DNA from: Alisma plantago-aquatica
Taxonomy: Eukaryota > Streptophyta > Magnoliopsida > Alismatales > Alismataceae
DNA length: 64,000 nt
NCBI GenBank assembly: GCA_963693085.1
Contig: OY856411.1
Location: 115,064,767-115,128,766, forward strand
Direction: 5' to 3'
A model generated the notes under the pieces. The model ran no database searches and had not been told where the DNA came from. It saw nothing but the letters and a program-made list of their open reading frames with translations. Below, one piece after another: positions 37,882 through 51,603 of this stretch. The position numbers and the translations under genes were made by a program. The stretch's first letter is position 1; each line of letters begins with the position of its first letter.

Positions 37882-39123
37882 CTATGATACTGGCACTCCT
37901 ATATCTTGGACGGAACTGAATAGCCCTTCACAGGGGTCAGTTGGACTTTGGGTGATACGACTCAAACTCCCCATGGCATGATAAAATATTTAATACAGTC
38001 ATATAGCATATATGTTTAGGGTTATACACAACGCTTCACAATTGATCATAACCCTTGTTTGTTCTCTTTACATAAAGATGATGCTTAGTGCAATATAGAG
38101 ATAGTATATATACTTATGTTGTGGATATGTTTAAGATTGTAAATGTGTATATATATAGTAGCCATGCTTATGTTGACATCTATACTGCTACTACTGATTA
38201 TAATTATGATGCTACCTATATCATGTTGTTAGTTATGTTTAACTTGCTAGACATGCCTTGTAATTAGAAATGCCTATATTGCTAATCAAGCTTATGCAAA
38301 TACTTGTGCTTATGTTGTTAGTTGTGCTTATGATATTAATATGTTCAAACTGTTAGACAAGTTAATGTTGTTAGATATGCTTATGATGATAGGCTTATTC
38401 ATTCTAATAGAGATAATATGCTACTAGACTTGCTTATGCTAGTTATGCATATGCTACTGAATCTCTTATACGGTCAACAAGGCAAATGATGATAGTCAGC
38501 TTAATGATGATAACTTTTATCAGCTCCTTTATGTATTTTTTTTAATCATTAGTGTTGTTGATCCTATTTGTTATATCTAACTTAAAACTATTTAATTATT
38601 TAAAATTTTGTAATCAATAAGCATTGTTGGAGGTTATATCTTTTGCTGGGACATAGGTCCACCCTTTTGCTTTGCCACTTTTTTTAGGTAATCGTAAGTG
38701 ATGAAAATAACATGTGGCAGCAAAGAGGAGATATAGTAATGAATCTTTGAGAAAGTTTATTAGATGTCTAGTGTGTCCTAGAGTCATCCTTGTACTCTCA
38801 GGTCTGAGTAAGAAAAGTTTGTATATGGTGTTTCAAATGAATCATACTTTTGTTAGCATGTGAATGCTTGTTTGTGTGGCATATACAAATATTGTGCTCC
38901 TGTGTATATATGTTGTGGCTAAGTTGATAGAACAATTTGTATCAAATGTTTCTCATAGTATTAATACAAGAAAGATACTGGACTCTTATGCAAATGTTTC
39001 TGAGTAGGCGTTGATGTTGATATCGATTTTAATTTACCAATATGTTTGGGGTATGTGGTTAATTGGTGATCGATTATGTTTTATGTTTTGAGTAATATCA
39101 TTTAGTGTAATGGGTTTCTTATA
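37882..39123 (+). mobile_element. LTR B, segment 3
   Basis: Continues LTR A from about 16,616 to its end. The terminus is TTCTTATA where LTR A has TTCTTACA. Confidence 0.78.
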
Positions 39124-39132
39124 GATGAGGCT

Positions 39133-40376
39133 TGTAAAATTCTTTAAAATTAATTCAAAAATCCAAATAATTCTCATAAAATATCCACATGCTCAGAGAA
39201 ATTTGTAATTTGATATAGGACCATAATATTACTCTTTATTATATCACTCTATTTATCTTAATTATTAGGGTTCTATTATTATTTCAAACCCTAATACTAT
39301 TGAAACCCCTAATTTACATCATCAAATGTTACATGATGACTTTGTTAGACTCTGGTCATATATTAATAACCAAATTACACAATTATGACTATTAGATTAA
39401 TATTTACTCTATTATTGGTATGTTGTAAATGAAAATGACTAAATCATTTAATATCTTTAATTCATGATATTTTGCACATCAGATCAGACCCTGACTCAAA
39501 GTATAAGTTTTTGATCTTAATCATATGATCCTGGACCAGCACTGTAAATGATTGTTGGGCAAGAAATGCTTTGAGCATAATAATACATGAATAAATCTCA
39601 TACTAGGTCATTAGAGAAATGGATTATATATATATATATATATATATATTGTGATACATGTTTGTTCTCATGTTGCACTAAATCTTATACTATTTGACTT
39701 GTTGCTTTGGGTCTCAATAATACTCTAAACTCCAAAAGAGGTATGATTTTATATGTATTTCTCTTTGAACAAAATAGTGGTATTGAATGATACTTGTATG
39801 TACTCTCACTTGAAAATCTTGGCTATGTAATTGTTTGAGCTACAACATTTCCTACTTAGTAGTCTTTTGATTTGTATATATATACTGTTGAAAAATGTTG
39901 AACATAAACTATAATTTCCCTTATTATTGCCTATAATAATGTTGTTGATAATGAGTACAAGCGACCTCCTCATATTAGAGGGTAGAACTTGTATAACATG
40001 GTAACCTCCCCCATCTCGTTGGGGCGATGGATCCATACATATATGCATGCATCTTGATTAAGAGGGAAACTTGTAATGAAAAATGAATTATTACAAATGA
40101 AGATGAGTTTGAATATTGCATTGAATATTTTGCTTATAAGTTCTGCCAAGTACAATATTTTGACATAAATGTTTGTAATTGTTCAACATCACTCTTTCCA
40201 AAGTGTATTGATGCATTTGCATTGATTTTGTCTTGAATTAACTTATTTTAGGCATGAAGACTCAAATATTTGATACAAGTTTGTCTACTATACTCTTGCC
40301 AATATGTACCAGAATGATGATTACTCAGCACATGGGATTACATGTAAATGGGATATATAATCTAGTTTGTAGTTTT
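39133..40376 (+). mobile_element. Gypsy LTR-like block
   Basis: Starts TGTAAAATTC, followed by AT-rich sequence typical of the start of chromovirus-type LTRs, and is interrupted at 40,377 by a solo copia LTR. It has no second copy in the window, so the assignment rests on sequence style. It contains a (TA)13 run at 39,624-39,649. ORFs here (39,806-40,048 and others) are not supported. Confidence 0.4.
39624..39649. repeat. (TA)13 microsatellite
   Basis: Perfect dinucleotide run. Confidence 0.95.
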
Positions 40377-42489
40377 TGTTGGTATGTATACCATAGAGCC
40401 AGCCATATGATGATTGTAATGGCATACTTTGTAAATGATTTGAATAATAATATAGGAAATTTATGTCTATATGTTTAATCTATTGAGATAATGATATAAC
40501 ATGTTAGATGTCTAAAGAATCGTATTACTCAATGACGTGTGTCTTTAGGTTAAGGACCTAAACAATGAGATCATACAGATCTTATTGGTATACATTCTTG
40601 TCATGTCCCTAGTTAGTTGTTATTGTGGAAATAACCATAGACATCAATAAAACAAAAGACTAGTGTGTTGGTTGATGATAGAATCTCATCAGTCTTGATA
40701 TATGATATCATACCAACCACACATATACATGTTAGAGAACAATGTATCGGACAAACCCACCATAAGAGCGATGCATGGAAACCACACTTGGTTAGTCAAG
40801 ATCATCTCTTATAGTATTGGTGGTGAATCTGGTTCTTAGACCTAAAATCACTACACTAATCACATGTGGTTGGGTACACTTTGGCATCATTAAACGCAAT
40901 CCTAAAACATGGGTTGTTATAATGGTGATGATTGGGTGACTTTGGCACATGGAGACTTGACTATGAGCGATAGATATGGAATTTGTCCTTCCTAAGGGAG
41001 TATGATATCCTGTCCAATTGATAAGCGAGATTGAGAAATACATGGTCATGTACATGTGAGTCAATATATGATATTGAGCTTGCATTTATCTCAGAGAGTC
41101 TGCTCTAGTTCGAGAAACATGGATTGAACATTTGTAGAGGACGACAAGTCCATGCCTCAAGTTCAATCCAGATATCAGAGACAAAGGGACTATGCATTCA
41201 TTATAACACCAATAACAGATTGTAGGTTGAAATTTGTTCTCCAACTTTCCTCTTCACTTGGGTAGCACTGATGTGTGACTAGGCACCACTCTTTGCTTGT
41301 GATGTCATAAGTTAGTTATGGACATTCACTGCCAATGTGAAATGGAACCTATAGGGTCACACACATAGGATTAACCTGGAAGAGGATTTTATCCATGAAT
41401 GATGTTTATATTGATTACTAAAGTGTTTAGGTAATCAATGAAACATTCAATCCATAGACTTGACTAAGAATCATCAAGTTCAAGTGTTGAACCAACTGAT
41501 TAGAGTGTCAGATTGATTGAGAACTGCACTGACTGAGTTCTACACAACCTAGACCACCAACTGACTGGTTCACTGGGTGAACCAATCGGCTCATGGTTAG
41601 TGAGACAACTGGTTCACTCTAATGAACCGATATGTTCACATGGACCAAATGAGCAGTGTTGGATTTTCCCGATTTGTGAGAAAGGATTCTCATTTCACTT
41701 GTTCAATTCAATTGGGACAAGAATTAATCTTTGCATTAATTAGAAATGAATAAGGAAAAATAATTGAGTGAATCGGTCATTTCACTTTCCCAAATGACCA
41801 GTTCAGTTATGAACTGACCAGGTTACCTACCCAAATGATCGATTCACTTATGAAACGACCGATTCGCCTACCATAGTACAATTAGTTCATGGAAATTTCA
41901 GACCCTTCTACTCCCACACAGACAGGGAACCCTGACCCTGCCCTCTACTGTAAATAGAGGGGTATATGGGGCTTCTCATAACACACAACTCAGAGCATCA
42001 GTTTCTCTACAAAGTTCTTATCCTCTCTGGTTGAGGTAACTGAGAGAGCCCAAGCAAGTTCTACCCATCCAAGATGAATAGTGAGGGAAAGACAACTATA
42101 AAAAAGAGACTGGTGGTGGGAGAGTGTGTCAGTGACTAGTTCACTGACAGAATGGGAAGACTCCTTCTAGTCTATCCTTCAGGACAACTAGAGTTCACAG
42201 TAGTCCGTGTGGACTATCTATAGAGGCGAGAGACTTCTACCACTCAAGAGGACGACCATCAATTGTAGTCTGGGTCTACACCAGGAGTTGCACAAACGTC
42301 ATCGAAGACTAGGTGGTTGAAGGTTGCACTAGTTGTGAGGTATTGTCACTGAGAAAGCCTCAGGACCAGGTATATCTCCCTAAACCAACTTTCCTATTGC
42401 ATAGTTTTTGATGCGATCTACTGGTTATGGGTTTGTGGTTAGATAAAAATTTTGTTTCCACTGCCTGTTCTGTCCCACAAAATCCAACA
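40377..42489 (+). mobile_element. Solo LTR of the copia family, copy 2
   Basis: Starts TGTTGG and ends CCAACA, perfect 6 bp inverted termini. Length is 2,113 bp. The flanking pentamers are GTTTT and GTTCT, a duplication with one change. It aligns with 1-1,940 and with 52,591-58,025. No primer site or internal region follows, so it is a solo LTR formed by LTR-LTR recombination. Confidence 0.85.
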
Positions 42490-42702
42490 GTTCTATTCTA
42501 TTGTAATCTTTTCTTTTCTTGTTTCCTTCGGGCCCCTCTTGTAATAAACTTGTTCTTTATTCAATAAAATGAAATGATATTTATTTATGGATAATATGTG
42601 TGTGTGATTTTTAGGCCACTCTAAGATAGGTGCTTTTAATACCCTTAACATTGTCTACCTGGGCAGTGGGATTAGGATTATGGTAAGAATAGTTATGTGA
42701 TA
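42490..42702. other. Right end of the 30 kb insertion
   Basis: Non-coding. Contains AATAAA-like signals near 42,565 ('attcaataaaatg'), compatible with the end of a transcript or an LTR R region. It ends TATGTGATA just before the GAATCTA duplication. Confidence 0.4.
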
Positions 42703-42709
42703 GAATCTA
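42703..42709. repeat. Target-site duplication GAATCTA, right copy
   Basis: Partner of 12,474-12,480; see that entry. Confidence 0.65.
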
Positions 42710-44285
42710 TTCAATGACATCTATTGATAGTAGGTTGATGTGGAGCTTCCTGAATGTATCTTGAAATTTCTTAAGTTGTTGATCAACCTTTTCGGACTTC
42801 AAACTATAATCAAATGGAATTGTAGTCACATTATTTCGCTGATGAGGTGGAATGCAAGACATCTTTTTGGTTTATAGTTGACCAATATTTTCATTTTCTA
42901 TGGCTTTCGTCTAAGGTGTAGGGTTTTGTATCTACTCTAGAGGAACAATGTATGTCATTATCCTAGTTTTAGATGGTGTTGTACCCTACTCTAGAATCAC
43001 TTTCTTCTCATTCACCAACACTCAACCATTGGGAATAACCACTCCCATTACATGTATCTTATTAGGAGGAATATCAATGTTGTTTCCTAGAAATCCTTAC
43101 TACTTATGCTTCTTTATGAATTCCACCTCCATGACTAGCTGTGAAATTTGATTTTCAATGTTGCCAATTTGAGCCCCTTACCTATGTTTGTCCCATTTTG
43201 ATTGGTCCACACAAGTCTCATTTTGACTAACGAGTTTTCCCAACATGTTGTCGTTCCTATCCATCTTACTAGGACCCCAATCATACTGATATTGCTATTA
43301 AGTGTTCCCTTGTTGTTTTTTGGTCTAGTGTGCTAGTGATGGGTCCTACTAAAAATTGTTAGGATCCTTCCAAGAGAATTTAGGATCCCTCTGCACAAAT
43401 ATCATTGTTACCCATGTTATTTTTTTTACTATAAGTACATGTACTCCTCTTCACCTCCAAATGAGGTGCCAGACTTCTGACCAAGCTTCCTTGTGAGTCT
43501 ATCCATTTGAGTTTCGAATTATACGATCTCCCTTCATTCCATAGAACTTTTGATATTTGTTGGTGCATCTCTCTCCTCCCCCAAGGATTGGTACTTGGAC
43601 ATGTTGTTCAGGATCTCGTGACATCTTGTAGCCTTGTTATCTAATAATAACCTTACCCATGAACTATGAAGAGTGTTCCTCTCCCCTTTATGCAAGTTGA
43701 ATAAGATGTCTACTCTTGAAAAAAAAAAATCAACCCCATGATGAGGGACTTTGTGGTGGGAAATATCTTTCAAAGAAAGTGTCGATCATCTTATAAAAAG
43801 TTTCAATTGACTTTTATGGTAGGCTAAAAGCCTTGAAAATGAGTATGCAAAGAGCTTTAAATAAATAATCATTATTGGAACTGTGTCAATGTTAAACAAT
43901 TCACAACTCTCCACAAAGTTGTTTATATGTGTCATTAGATCATCCATGATGTTCCCATGAGATGCTTTCAACTTGATCAGTGCCACCAGTCCGAGATCGA
44001 TTTTGTAACTGCCAAAATTCACTCCCTGGTATTTGATTGGTCCACATTGAGATATAGTTGATGATGCTTTTATGCTCTTCCAGATTATAAGCTCCTCAGG
44101 CACATCCTCCACATGATCATAACCATTGGAATCCATAATTTTGTCATGTTCTTGCTCTTCCTAAGGAATGGACTTGAATGAGCTTATTAGATGAAGCTGA
44201 AACTCTCGTGCCTCACACAAGATACTTATCGATATACACCAAGTGCACTTGACTCTTACAAATTTTTAGTTTGAGTGTGAACCAT
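42703..44285 (-). pseudogene. Athila/Tat-type gag, upstream half of the split element
   Basis: Start taken at ATG 44,285 (MVHTQTKN, matching MVKTRSTD at 29,870). Then VEDVPEELIIWKSIKASSTI and GSYKIDLGLVALIKLKASHG (44,136-43,786), then NTLHSSWVRLLLDNKATRCH and GEERDAPTNIK (43,773-43,534), in the same order as the gag at 28,001-29,870. It ends in the gag-pol linker (FRKLHIN-type, near 42,740) at the GAATCTA duplication; the rest of the protein-coding part is at 12,480 and below. Stops and frameshifts are frequent. Confidence 0.82.
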
Positions 44286-44441
44286 GCACTAGTAACTAAA
44301 AATTTAATTGGAAATGTGAGGTGCATGATACTAGTAAAATGGCAAAAGAAAATATTCTTAATTAAGATCAACAACAACAAAAATTAATAGAAAAATGGCC
44401 TAGAGTGGTCAATCACACAACTCATAGTGCTAGTGCTATCG

Positions 44442-44461
44442 TTTCCCTGACAATAGTGCCA
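44442..44461 (-). other. Decayed tRNA-Asp primer binding site
   Basis: TTTCCCTGACAATAGTGCCA aligns with TTTCCCCGGCAACGGCGCCA of the sister element at 30,031-30,050, the changes being mostly transitions. It lies six bases from the LTR end. Confidence 0.75.
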
Positions 44462-44467
44462 AAAATT

Positions 44468-46015
44468 TGACATGCTTGAACTGTGCATGTAAAATTTAAG
44501 TGCATGTGTTGTGTAATATAGGCCTATGAGGCATGTGTACAAAAATCAACAAAACATTCACCAAAGAATATTACTCATTGTGACCAAATCAATTATACCT
44601 AGAAAAGAGTTTCTTGATTCTTTTATTAACTAACAATTAATATTAAAACCTAAATTAAGATGATTGTGATCAAGAATGGATGGATTACTCAGGATGTGTG
44701 GTATATTGAAAATCCTTTTTTATCATTAGAAATTTCCCCTTTACTTTGGATTCATGACCTATATCAAGCGTTACCCACTTTTGTAGTATAAACCACTTCC
44801 TAAGTAAAGCAAACCCCGCTCCTATTGTAGTTTAAGAATTAGTTTAGTGCATTAATAAAATCTCTAGGTTATTCTTGTATAGTCGTAATTCTTCTCCCAG
44901 AGTATGATATAGGTTATCTGGATCTATGATTTATCTGACTCCTAATCCCTGTCTCAAATCAATTAGTGGTCTATTACTTTGATTATGGTGATCAAGTACA
45001 AAAAATCAATGAAGAGATCATATATTCATGTCCACAATAAAGAAAATAAATTGCTAACTCTTAGAAGACAAATAAAATGTGACAGTGGGATACTCTTGGG
45101 TCCTAAGAAATAAGGGGTTTATCCCCGCTGATTGTCATCATGATAAACCAAGAGGTGGAACAAGAAAATAGGCTAAATAATAGAAACCTTAAGTAAAAAC
45201 CCCAACAAAAGTCCTCTCGACGATCCCCTCTAATGAACACTTTGATCTGTAGCTTTTCGTCTACAAATCCATCCTCTAGAAGTAGCCAAAGCATTTGATT
45301 GGTGGACGTCTCCTTACTTCCTCCTCTCTAGACTTTGTGCTCTGTAAATGATGTGATATCTCATTTGTACCTACACTTATTAGGTCATAAAGGAGAATTT
45401 TTCCGTCATTAAGTTGTGGTCGTTTGAACTGACTTAATTGCAAATCTACTTTGATTGTTTAGCATCGTTACCATTAGTAGGCAGTCGGTGGCACTAAGTA
45501 GTCGGTGAACTTGTGTCTCTCAAACTTTGTTGGTATTACAGACATGGGTGTTAATAGCACTGAGATGTTTCTCATAGAGGCCTGGATGTTGAATTTGGTA
45601 CCATCGACATGCGTGTTAGTGGCACTAAGATAATTAATCTCGAATTTTGATGCCTCATCAATTGTGAGTCAACAACACTGACCGCTATCTTTTCTAGCAT
45701 CAATGCCTCTCTTGGTAGGACCGAGTTCCTACTTGATAACATCAAGTTTGGCCTCTTCTCATGTTATAGATTCATGATCTGGTAGCAACCTATTGTTCAT
45801 TTATTGCTCACATCACCAGAAGAAAGGGAAAATGACATAAGTTTGATATATAGATAATAAACTATCATGATTTGGTAAAAATATTGAATACTTGATACAA
45901 TAAGGATTCAAATGCTAATGATATAATAAAATGCATAAAAATATCTCAAGTGAACATATATGCAAAATAATCACATAAAATAGCTTGTGATAAGCGATTG
46001 AAAATCAATGCATGA
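44468..46015 (-). mobile_element. 5' LTR of the split Athila/Tat-type element
   Basis: In plus reading it starts TGACATGC next to the primer site and ends GCATGA (from CA). It aligns with 6,235-7,785 and differs in length by only 3 bp. Motifs of the type GGTACCATCGACATG lie at 45,440-45,790. Confidence 0.8.
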
Positions 46016-46020
46016 TGTAC
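46016..46020. repeat. Target-site duplication, right copy (TGTAC)
   Basis: Partner of TATGC at 6,230-6,234, two transitions apart. Confidence 0.55.
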
Positions 46021-46480
46021 GAAGGGAACATTGTCTTTTACTAGAATCTTCACCTTAGTATCTACAACATATAATAATAAAGTGACACTTCATTGCCTCA
46101 AGATCTTTTCTTCTATAATAAAAGACACTAAACTTGTTGGTTGGATCTTTCTATATCCATGGAAATACCCTAGAGATCTTTACCTATTGAAACTCAATGA
46201 CCTTGAACCCATAGTTAAAAACCATCTTATACTTCTCTTGGGTATTCACACCTAGAATCACATCAAACAAGTGCATATTAAGTGGTAAAAGATCCACCTA
46301 TTTGTTGTGAACCAAAAAACAAACGACATAGTATGAACACCTCCATCACACCTTTGGACCTACCTAATGGGTTTACAATAAAATCTAATATGACATGCTA
46401 TTAATATGCAAAATTTAAAAAGATATCACCTTTGTGGTGAAAAATGAGTGTGTTCCACTATTTTCAACTATGACTATAAG
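46016..46480 (-). pseudogene. Chromovirus protease, upstream half of split pol
   Basis: Minus translation gives NPLGRSKGVMEVF, then DLLPLNMHLFDVILG (46,240-46,300), which fits the protease C-terminal block DLIPLxxxxFDVILGMDWL of plant chromoviruses. Further on is VVDTKVKILVKDNVPFV (46,020-46,075), the linker just before RT. The next residues, EFDNLFPED, are found at 6,234. The active-site Asp block lies in decayed sequence near 46,500. Confidence 0.8.
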
Positions 46481-47085
46481 AAAATAATATGTAGCTACAA
46501 TAGAATGAAAGATTTCAATCTTACATGTTATGACCCATGGGGAGACTACTCCTTCGTTTAAAGTTATGTGTAAACCCTACATGTTCCCAATAGGAGGCCT
46601 CTTCCCAAACTCCCACTAGCTGATCCAGATGACCGTTGTTATGAATGCTTAGAACTACCCTCTCCTAGAACCTCCATGCTTATGCAGACTTTGAACTCTT
46701 CCTCTATTGTGGCACTTCTTGCTACTACTAGGGGAAATGTTTAGGCATGCCCAATTTGACCTCATTGATAGCATTATTTGATCTCATAACATAATAGAAT
46801 AGCGTGATGGTAATCCCATACTCGGTATTTCCATTCAAGTTGTGGCATAGACATCCACGTCATACGCATTGATCTTAATTTTTTCTCTAGAGGGTGGAAA
46901 AACTATGCCTCTACCCTTCCTTAGGACCATTATGATAGTATGACTCCAAGCTTCTAAAATCCCCTACCTATTATGACTCTACTATTCTTATTATTGTGGT
47001 GGTGTTGAATACTTCAACCTCATGAAACTACATGATTTCCTATTGTAGGGTTTAGTTGAATTCTCTCTCGATTCAGTGGTGTGGA
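46481..47085 (-). pseudogene. Probable gag C-terminus of the chromovirus
   Basis: By position this is the gag end with nucleocapsid. A short 'SSKKCHNRGR' reading near 46,710 could be a decayed zinc knuckle, but I cannot confirm CX2CX4HX4C. It is cut at 47,086 by LTR-like sequence. Confidence 0.45.
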
Positions 47086-48429
47086 TGTGACAATACCCCA
47101 CATGAAAATGAATTTACCTAAAACCAAAAAGTCAATCAAACACAAATCCACCAAACTAGCTTAAAGGCACCAAAGTTAAACTATAAACAAATTCCAAACC
47201 TTCCATATGAATACTTGCATAAATGCCCAAACTTGAAATATATTTATATTAAGTAACTTCACATGAGTTGTGTGGCCTCATCTAAAACACATATACAAAA
47301 GGTATTTTCCCAGATAATTAGATAGTATACATCATACATGGAAGACAACCGAAATCTTGAGTCACTATAAATCATTTAAAAATCCTCCTGTCCATACCTA
47401 AGAGTACATGGATGACTTTAGGACTTTAACAAAGACCACACAATCCTCTCATATCTACTGATCCCTAAAAACTATGGATCCTCTCTACGAAAGGTCTGAC
47501 CCTGCTACTGGTCACCTGTAATATGTGGAACGACATGGTGAGACTCCAAGTCCTAGCAATATGATATTATAGTTGATAACATGTATTGATAAAGGTAGAT
47601 ATTAACATTCTAGGGAACTAACCAAAGACTATATAATGATCTATTATAGATAAAGGTACACATACAAATAACTCGCAATGAAAAGATATGGATCACATAT
47701 GATATTTTTAGGAAAGGTAAATCGACAGTATCATTCAATTTAAATCATCAACTAACCTTAATAGATCTACTACATTGATCAATAACATATTTTGTTCAGC
47801 ACATGGTAGTTTGAAGGTTACAACTCAAACTACTAGTGGACAATTGTGAAGTCACAATCAACCCTGTATCAAATCATAGAATGACTAAAACCCAAAATAT
47901 TTATTCTACTTAGTCAGTAGGAATGACGAACTATTGTGGCATAAAGGCCCAACCTACTATTAGGGGCACAACATCCATCCCACTAAAAACCTAGTCTATC
48001 CTAGGTACATAGTTGACGTTGCTTAAAACTAGGGTATATAACCATCAAATTAGAGTTAGGTCCATAGACATTCTATATCACATAAAATTTGAGACACATA
48101 CTCTACCACTCCCACGTTCAATCCAAAGTACATGACTCCAATATCCTTCTCATAATTTAAACTTTTACATAGATTACTCGTTTCACTATCCAACAAGTTC
48201 TGTTACACAAATAATTATAAGGTAATGTGGCACTACATTAAGGTCACACATGATCAATAATGTATTCCTAAAATAAATCATATATTGAAACTTTTAGATA
48301 TGTAAAATGTATAAAATAGTTTCATGTAAACCCATCATGGTGTACCTAACCATCTTTTTCCATAAAGAGGAGCGTACATCAAATTAGGGCACATAAACTC
48401 CCAATTTTTCACTAAGACCGTATAGTGAT
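47086..48429 (+). mobile_element. LTR-like block starting TGTGACAATACCCC
   Basis: The start resembles chromovirus LTR starts (compare TGTGACGTCCCC at 34,317), and 'gaacgacatggtgagactcc' near 47,535 recalls such LTRs. It interrupts the gag remnant and is in turn interrupted by the solo LTR at 48,430. I could not find its end; it may continue after 50,561. Confidence 0.45.
48425..48429. repeat. Target-site duplication GTGAT, left copy
   Basis: Identical to 50,557-50,561. Confidence 0.8.
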
Positions 48430-50556
48430 TGGTACGATCTTCTCAAGGTCACACACTAGCTAATTGCATGGCGACTAGATGCAACCCTAAGAGAAAACAT
48501 ATGATGGATATTTCAAAATTTATATATGGACCTAGTCTAACACATCATCTTAGAATACTCAGACTTCACCCGCAAGCGCACGGGCTCATGTTGCAGTATA
48601 GGCAAGTGGTAAGAGAAGGGTCGATCAACATGGAGAGAGGGGGATCTAGAGCTAGGTTAATGTGAGCTACGTTCCTCGAGAAGAGTGTAGGGTTTTAGGG
48701 TTTAAAGGTGGGTTTTAGTTGATTCCACTACAACTACAAGCAATTAATAACAAAAAAGAGACTAGATTACCAAAAAACCGTAGATTACACTACGCAAGTT
48801 AAGATTAATAAGCTAGGCTAAACAAGCAAAAGAGCAAGAGATAGGAATTCCACTACACTAGCAATTCAAATTATCACTAACTACTAAAGCAAATCATAAC
48901 TAACAAGAACTAAGCAATTAGCTAAGAAGTAACAAAGGCAATTAACTAAACTAGCATTAACAAGCTAAGATGACAAGGTGGGTTTTAAGCAATAAGATGG
49001 ATAGGTGGGATGTTTGGGAATGAGACTTTGATATTAGTTGGGAGAGGTTACATGACAAGCAAGTTTTATATCTTCAATCCAGATTACCAAACCAAGAAAT
49101 AAGACAAGTGCTATTGGAATACCCTATGTTACTAGTTGGAGAACTAGGGCTAGGTGTAATTCTAATAGGACTTGGCAAGTCTAGGTTTATAAGGTAAGAG
49201 GTATTAGGGTAATTAAGAGCCAAGGGTAGGAAAGGGAGTAGATATGAGGGTGTTTCACCTCATGTTACTTGCCATCTTGCCTTTAGGAAACTCTAGGAAA
49301 TTACACTAATCACACTTACACTAGCTACTTAGATCTCACACCTATTTGTAGAAGAAGGTAGTTGTATGTAGGAATAAAGGGATCCACTAATTGGACCTAG
49401 GAGCCTTTCCTAAGATGGCCACATGCATTCCATTTTCACCTAGAAGTTAAGTGTCATAAAGCATCATAAAATAAGCAATTTATGTTTAAAAGCACAAACC
49501 CCAAGAAAGATAATGGGAAATGAGATAGAAGCAAGAGGAAATCATAATAGAATGGCAATATGTTCATTATAAGTTATTTTCCCCCAACATGGTATCAAAG
49601 TAACATCTTAACCCCAAACAGCCCACCACTAGGGGCTTAGCTACACATGATCATACAAAAGAGAAAATAAAGGAGAAGAAAGGGTTAGGAATCCATGGAG
49701 CTTGTAGAAGCTTCTTGTCCTTCACCTCCTAGCTAATGTAAGATGACCATCCTCCTCCAAGATAGGTGAAGAGCATGAAAGAATAGGGGTTTATGGTAGA
49801 AAACCTAGAAAACTAGGTTTGTATGGTGGAAATGGTAGGTGAAGGTCTTGAATGCAAGGAAGATAGCATTGAATGCTCTAGAGTAGCTAGGAGGGTGATA
49901 AGGTAGCTAACCTAGTGTTATGACCGCCACCCATGTATATATATGTGGTGGTGGAAGCACTAGGTTTAAGAAGGGGTATAGTTGGAAAATCATTACAGAA
50001 AAAGTTAGGTTTTGGGTGGTAGCACGGTCGTTCTGGGCAGAACCGATGTGGTGGGTAATGGTTGGAACGGTTGTGGTGGGAGACAACATATGTGGTGAGA
50101 AATGAAAAATGTCAGAGTGGAAGTGGTAAAGTGAAGTATGGTAGCACGACCATGTTGGGCAGCAATGAAGATCAACCGTATAACTTTTGCATTTGTGAGC
50201 ATGAACGTTCCTTTGCACCACGGTCGTGATGGGGTCTTCAGTAGCATTTTAAACTTGAAACTTCATGATTCATGGACTTATTTACTTGACCTTGACCCTT
50301 GGCCACTAGGGGTAGGTTGAGGGATCTTTGGAGCCTTCTTTGGACCCCTCCATGGGTGGAGGAATCCTAGAACTCCTTCCTTCTCTCTCATCCATCCAAG
50401 GCTTGGTCCAAGTACTTGATAACAATGCAAAGAACGTCCATAAGTGCATTTGACTTTAATATGCATATTGAGGGAGTTAACTTGCATTCTACCATGTTTA
50501 CATGTGATGGAGATGCAAAATGACACAAGATAAAGCCCTAAAATAGGGTTGCATCA
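48430..50556 (-). mobile_element. Solo LTR, 2.1 kb, Athila/Tat-like
   Basis: In plus reading it starts TGGTACG and ends TTGCATCA, flanked by a perfect 5 bp duplication. On the minus strand it starts TGATGCA, as do the LTRs of the pol-less element. 'cccgcaagcgcacgggctcatg' near 48,570 matches the 'cgcaagtgcacat' block near the LTR end of the Athila-type elements. No primer site or polypurine tract adjoins, so it is a solo LTR. GCACGGTCGT-type motifs lie at 50,020, 50,140 and 50,215. ORFs 49,907-50,221 and others inside are shadows. Confidence 0.82.
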
Positions 50557-50561
50557 GTGAT
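50557..50561. repeat. Target-site duplication GTGAT, right copy
   Basis: Identical to 48,425-48,429. Confidence 0.8.
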
Positions 50562-51479
50562 AGTTTCTTACATAATTTTTATTAGAATCTTAAATTTTCA
50601 AAAGTCTTTATAATACATAAGCATATCACCACCTAAATGTTCAACTTAAGAATCCATTGGATGTAAAATTTATGCTATTTTTAATTTTTGGGCATAGAAT
50701 GACCAAAACCTAGCATGGATGAGTTACCTTGATCAATAGAATCTCGTTCAAATAACGGTTAAGAACTATAATAGTATATAAAAGCCTTAGTATTTCCATA
50801 AGATGACTATTATATAGTAAGGATTAACATGTGGGTCGAATTTCCTTCCTTGGGTACCAAAATGAAATAAAAATGACATTTTAAGAGTCTTTGCACTTGT
50901 ATTTTTAATTTCAATTCTTACATTATTAAAACAAATACTTGTGGGAAGGAAGAAAAAAATTATGGTCTAGAAGAGACTTATTCATATTACAATCTTACCC
51001 ATTGAAAGTAGTGCATAAAAGATCATCTTTTAGAATATTGTAGATTTTTAGAGAAAGACTAATTTTGAGCATGTAATAAGTAGGAAAGAAATGAATAAAA
51101 AGTTATATCATTCACCTAAGGGGTGGATAAAAAGGGTTCCAAGAAATAAACTATAAAAAAGCAGCAAAGATCCGATCTTTATCCTCCAAAAGCTCCAAGA
51201 TAGCTCCTTTTCCCAATAACTAGGTCTATCTCGAGGAAAGGAAGAAGAAAAAGGGATCTTTAACTATATGCACAAGTTTCCAAGTTTTCATATCTTGCAT
51301 TTCAATCTTTTTAGTAGAGAGAAGAATCATATATCAAGAAAAGAGATGAAAGTAGAAGACCTTACATGTAGAAGGCATGAAACTAAGTCAGAAGGATTGG
51401 ATATGTCAAACGGGAGCTTGATCAAAGATTTAAACCAGCATGCATCCAAAAACAACAAGCTTTCCACAACCTTTGAGGG
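50562..51479. other. No gene recognised
   Basis: AT-rich, with no domain on either strand. Part may continue the LTR-like block at 47,086 and part may be the eroded gag of the Athila-like element whose LTR is at 51,604. Confidence 0.35.
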
Positions 51480-51603
51480 CCCTCGATCTTTAGTAGTAAA
51501 GAGATTAGGAAAAATGGATTCTAGATTGGACTGGGGATGGGTATTTACATGTAGGGTAGAAGTCAAAGGGTATGAGGCAGTATTTCCATTGTCAAATGGG
51601 CTA
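51480..51603 (-). other. Decayed leader and primer site of an Athila-like element
   Basis: 'aggaaaaatggattctagattgga' and 'gtatttccattgtc' align with 'agaaaaatggcctagagtggtc' and 'cgtttccctgacaa' next to the primer site at 44,442, and with 29,980-30,045. The primer site itself is barely recognisable. Confidence 0.5.
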
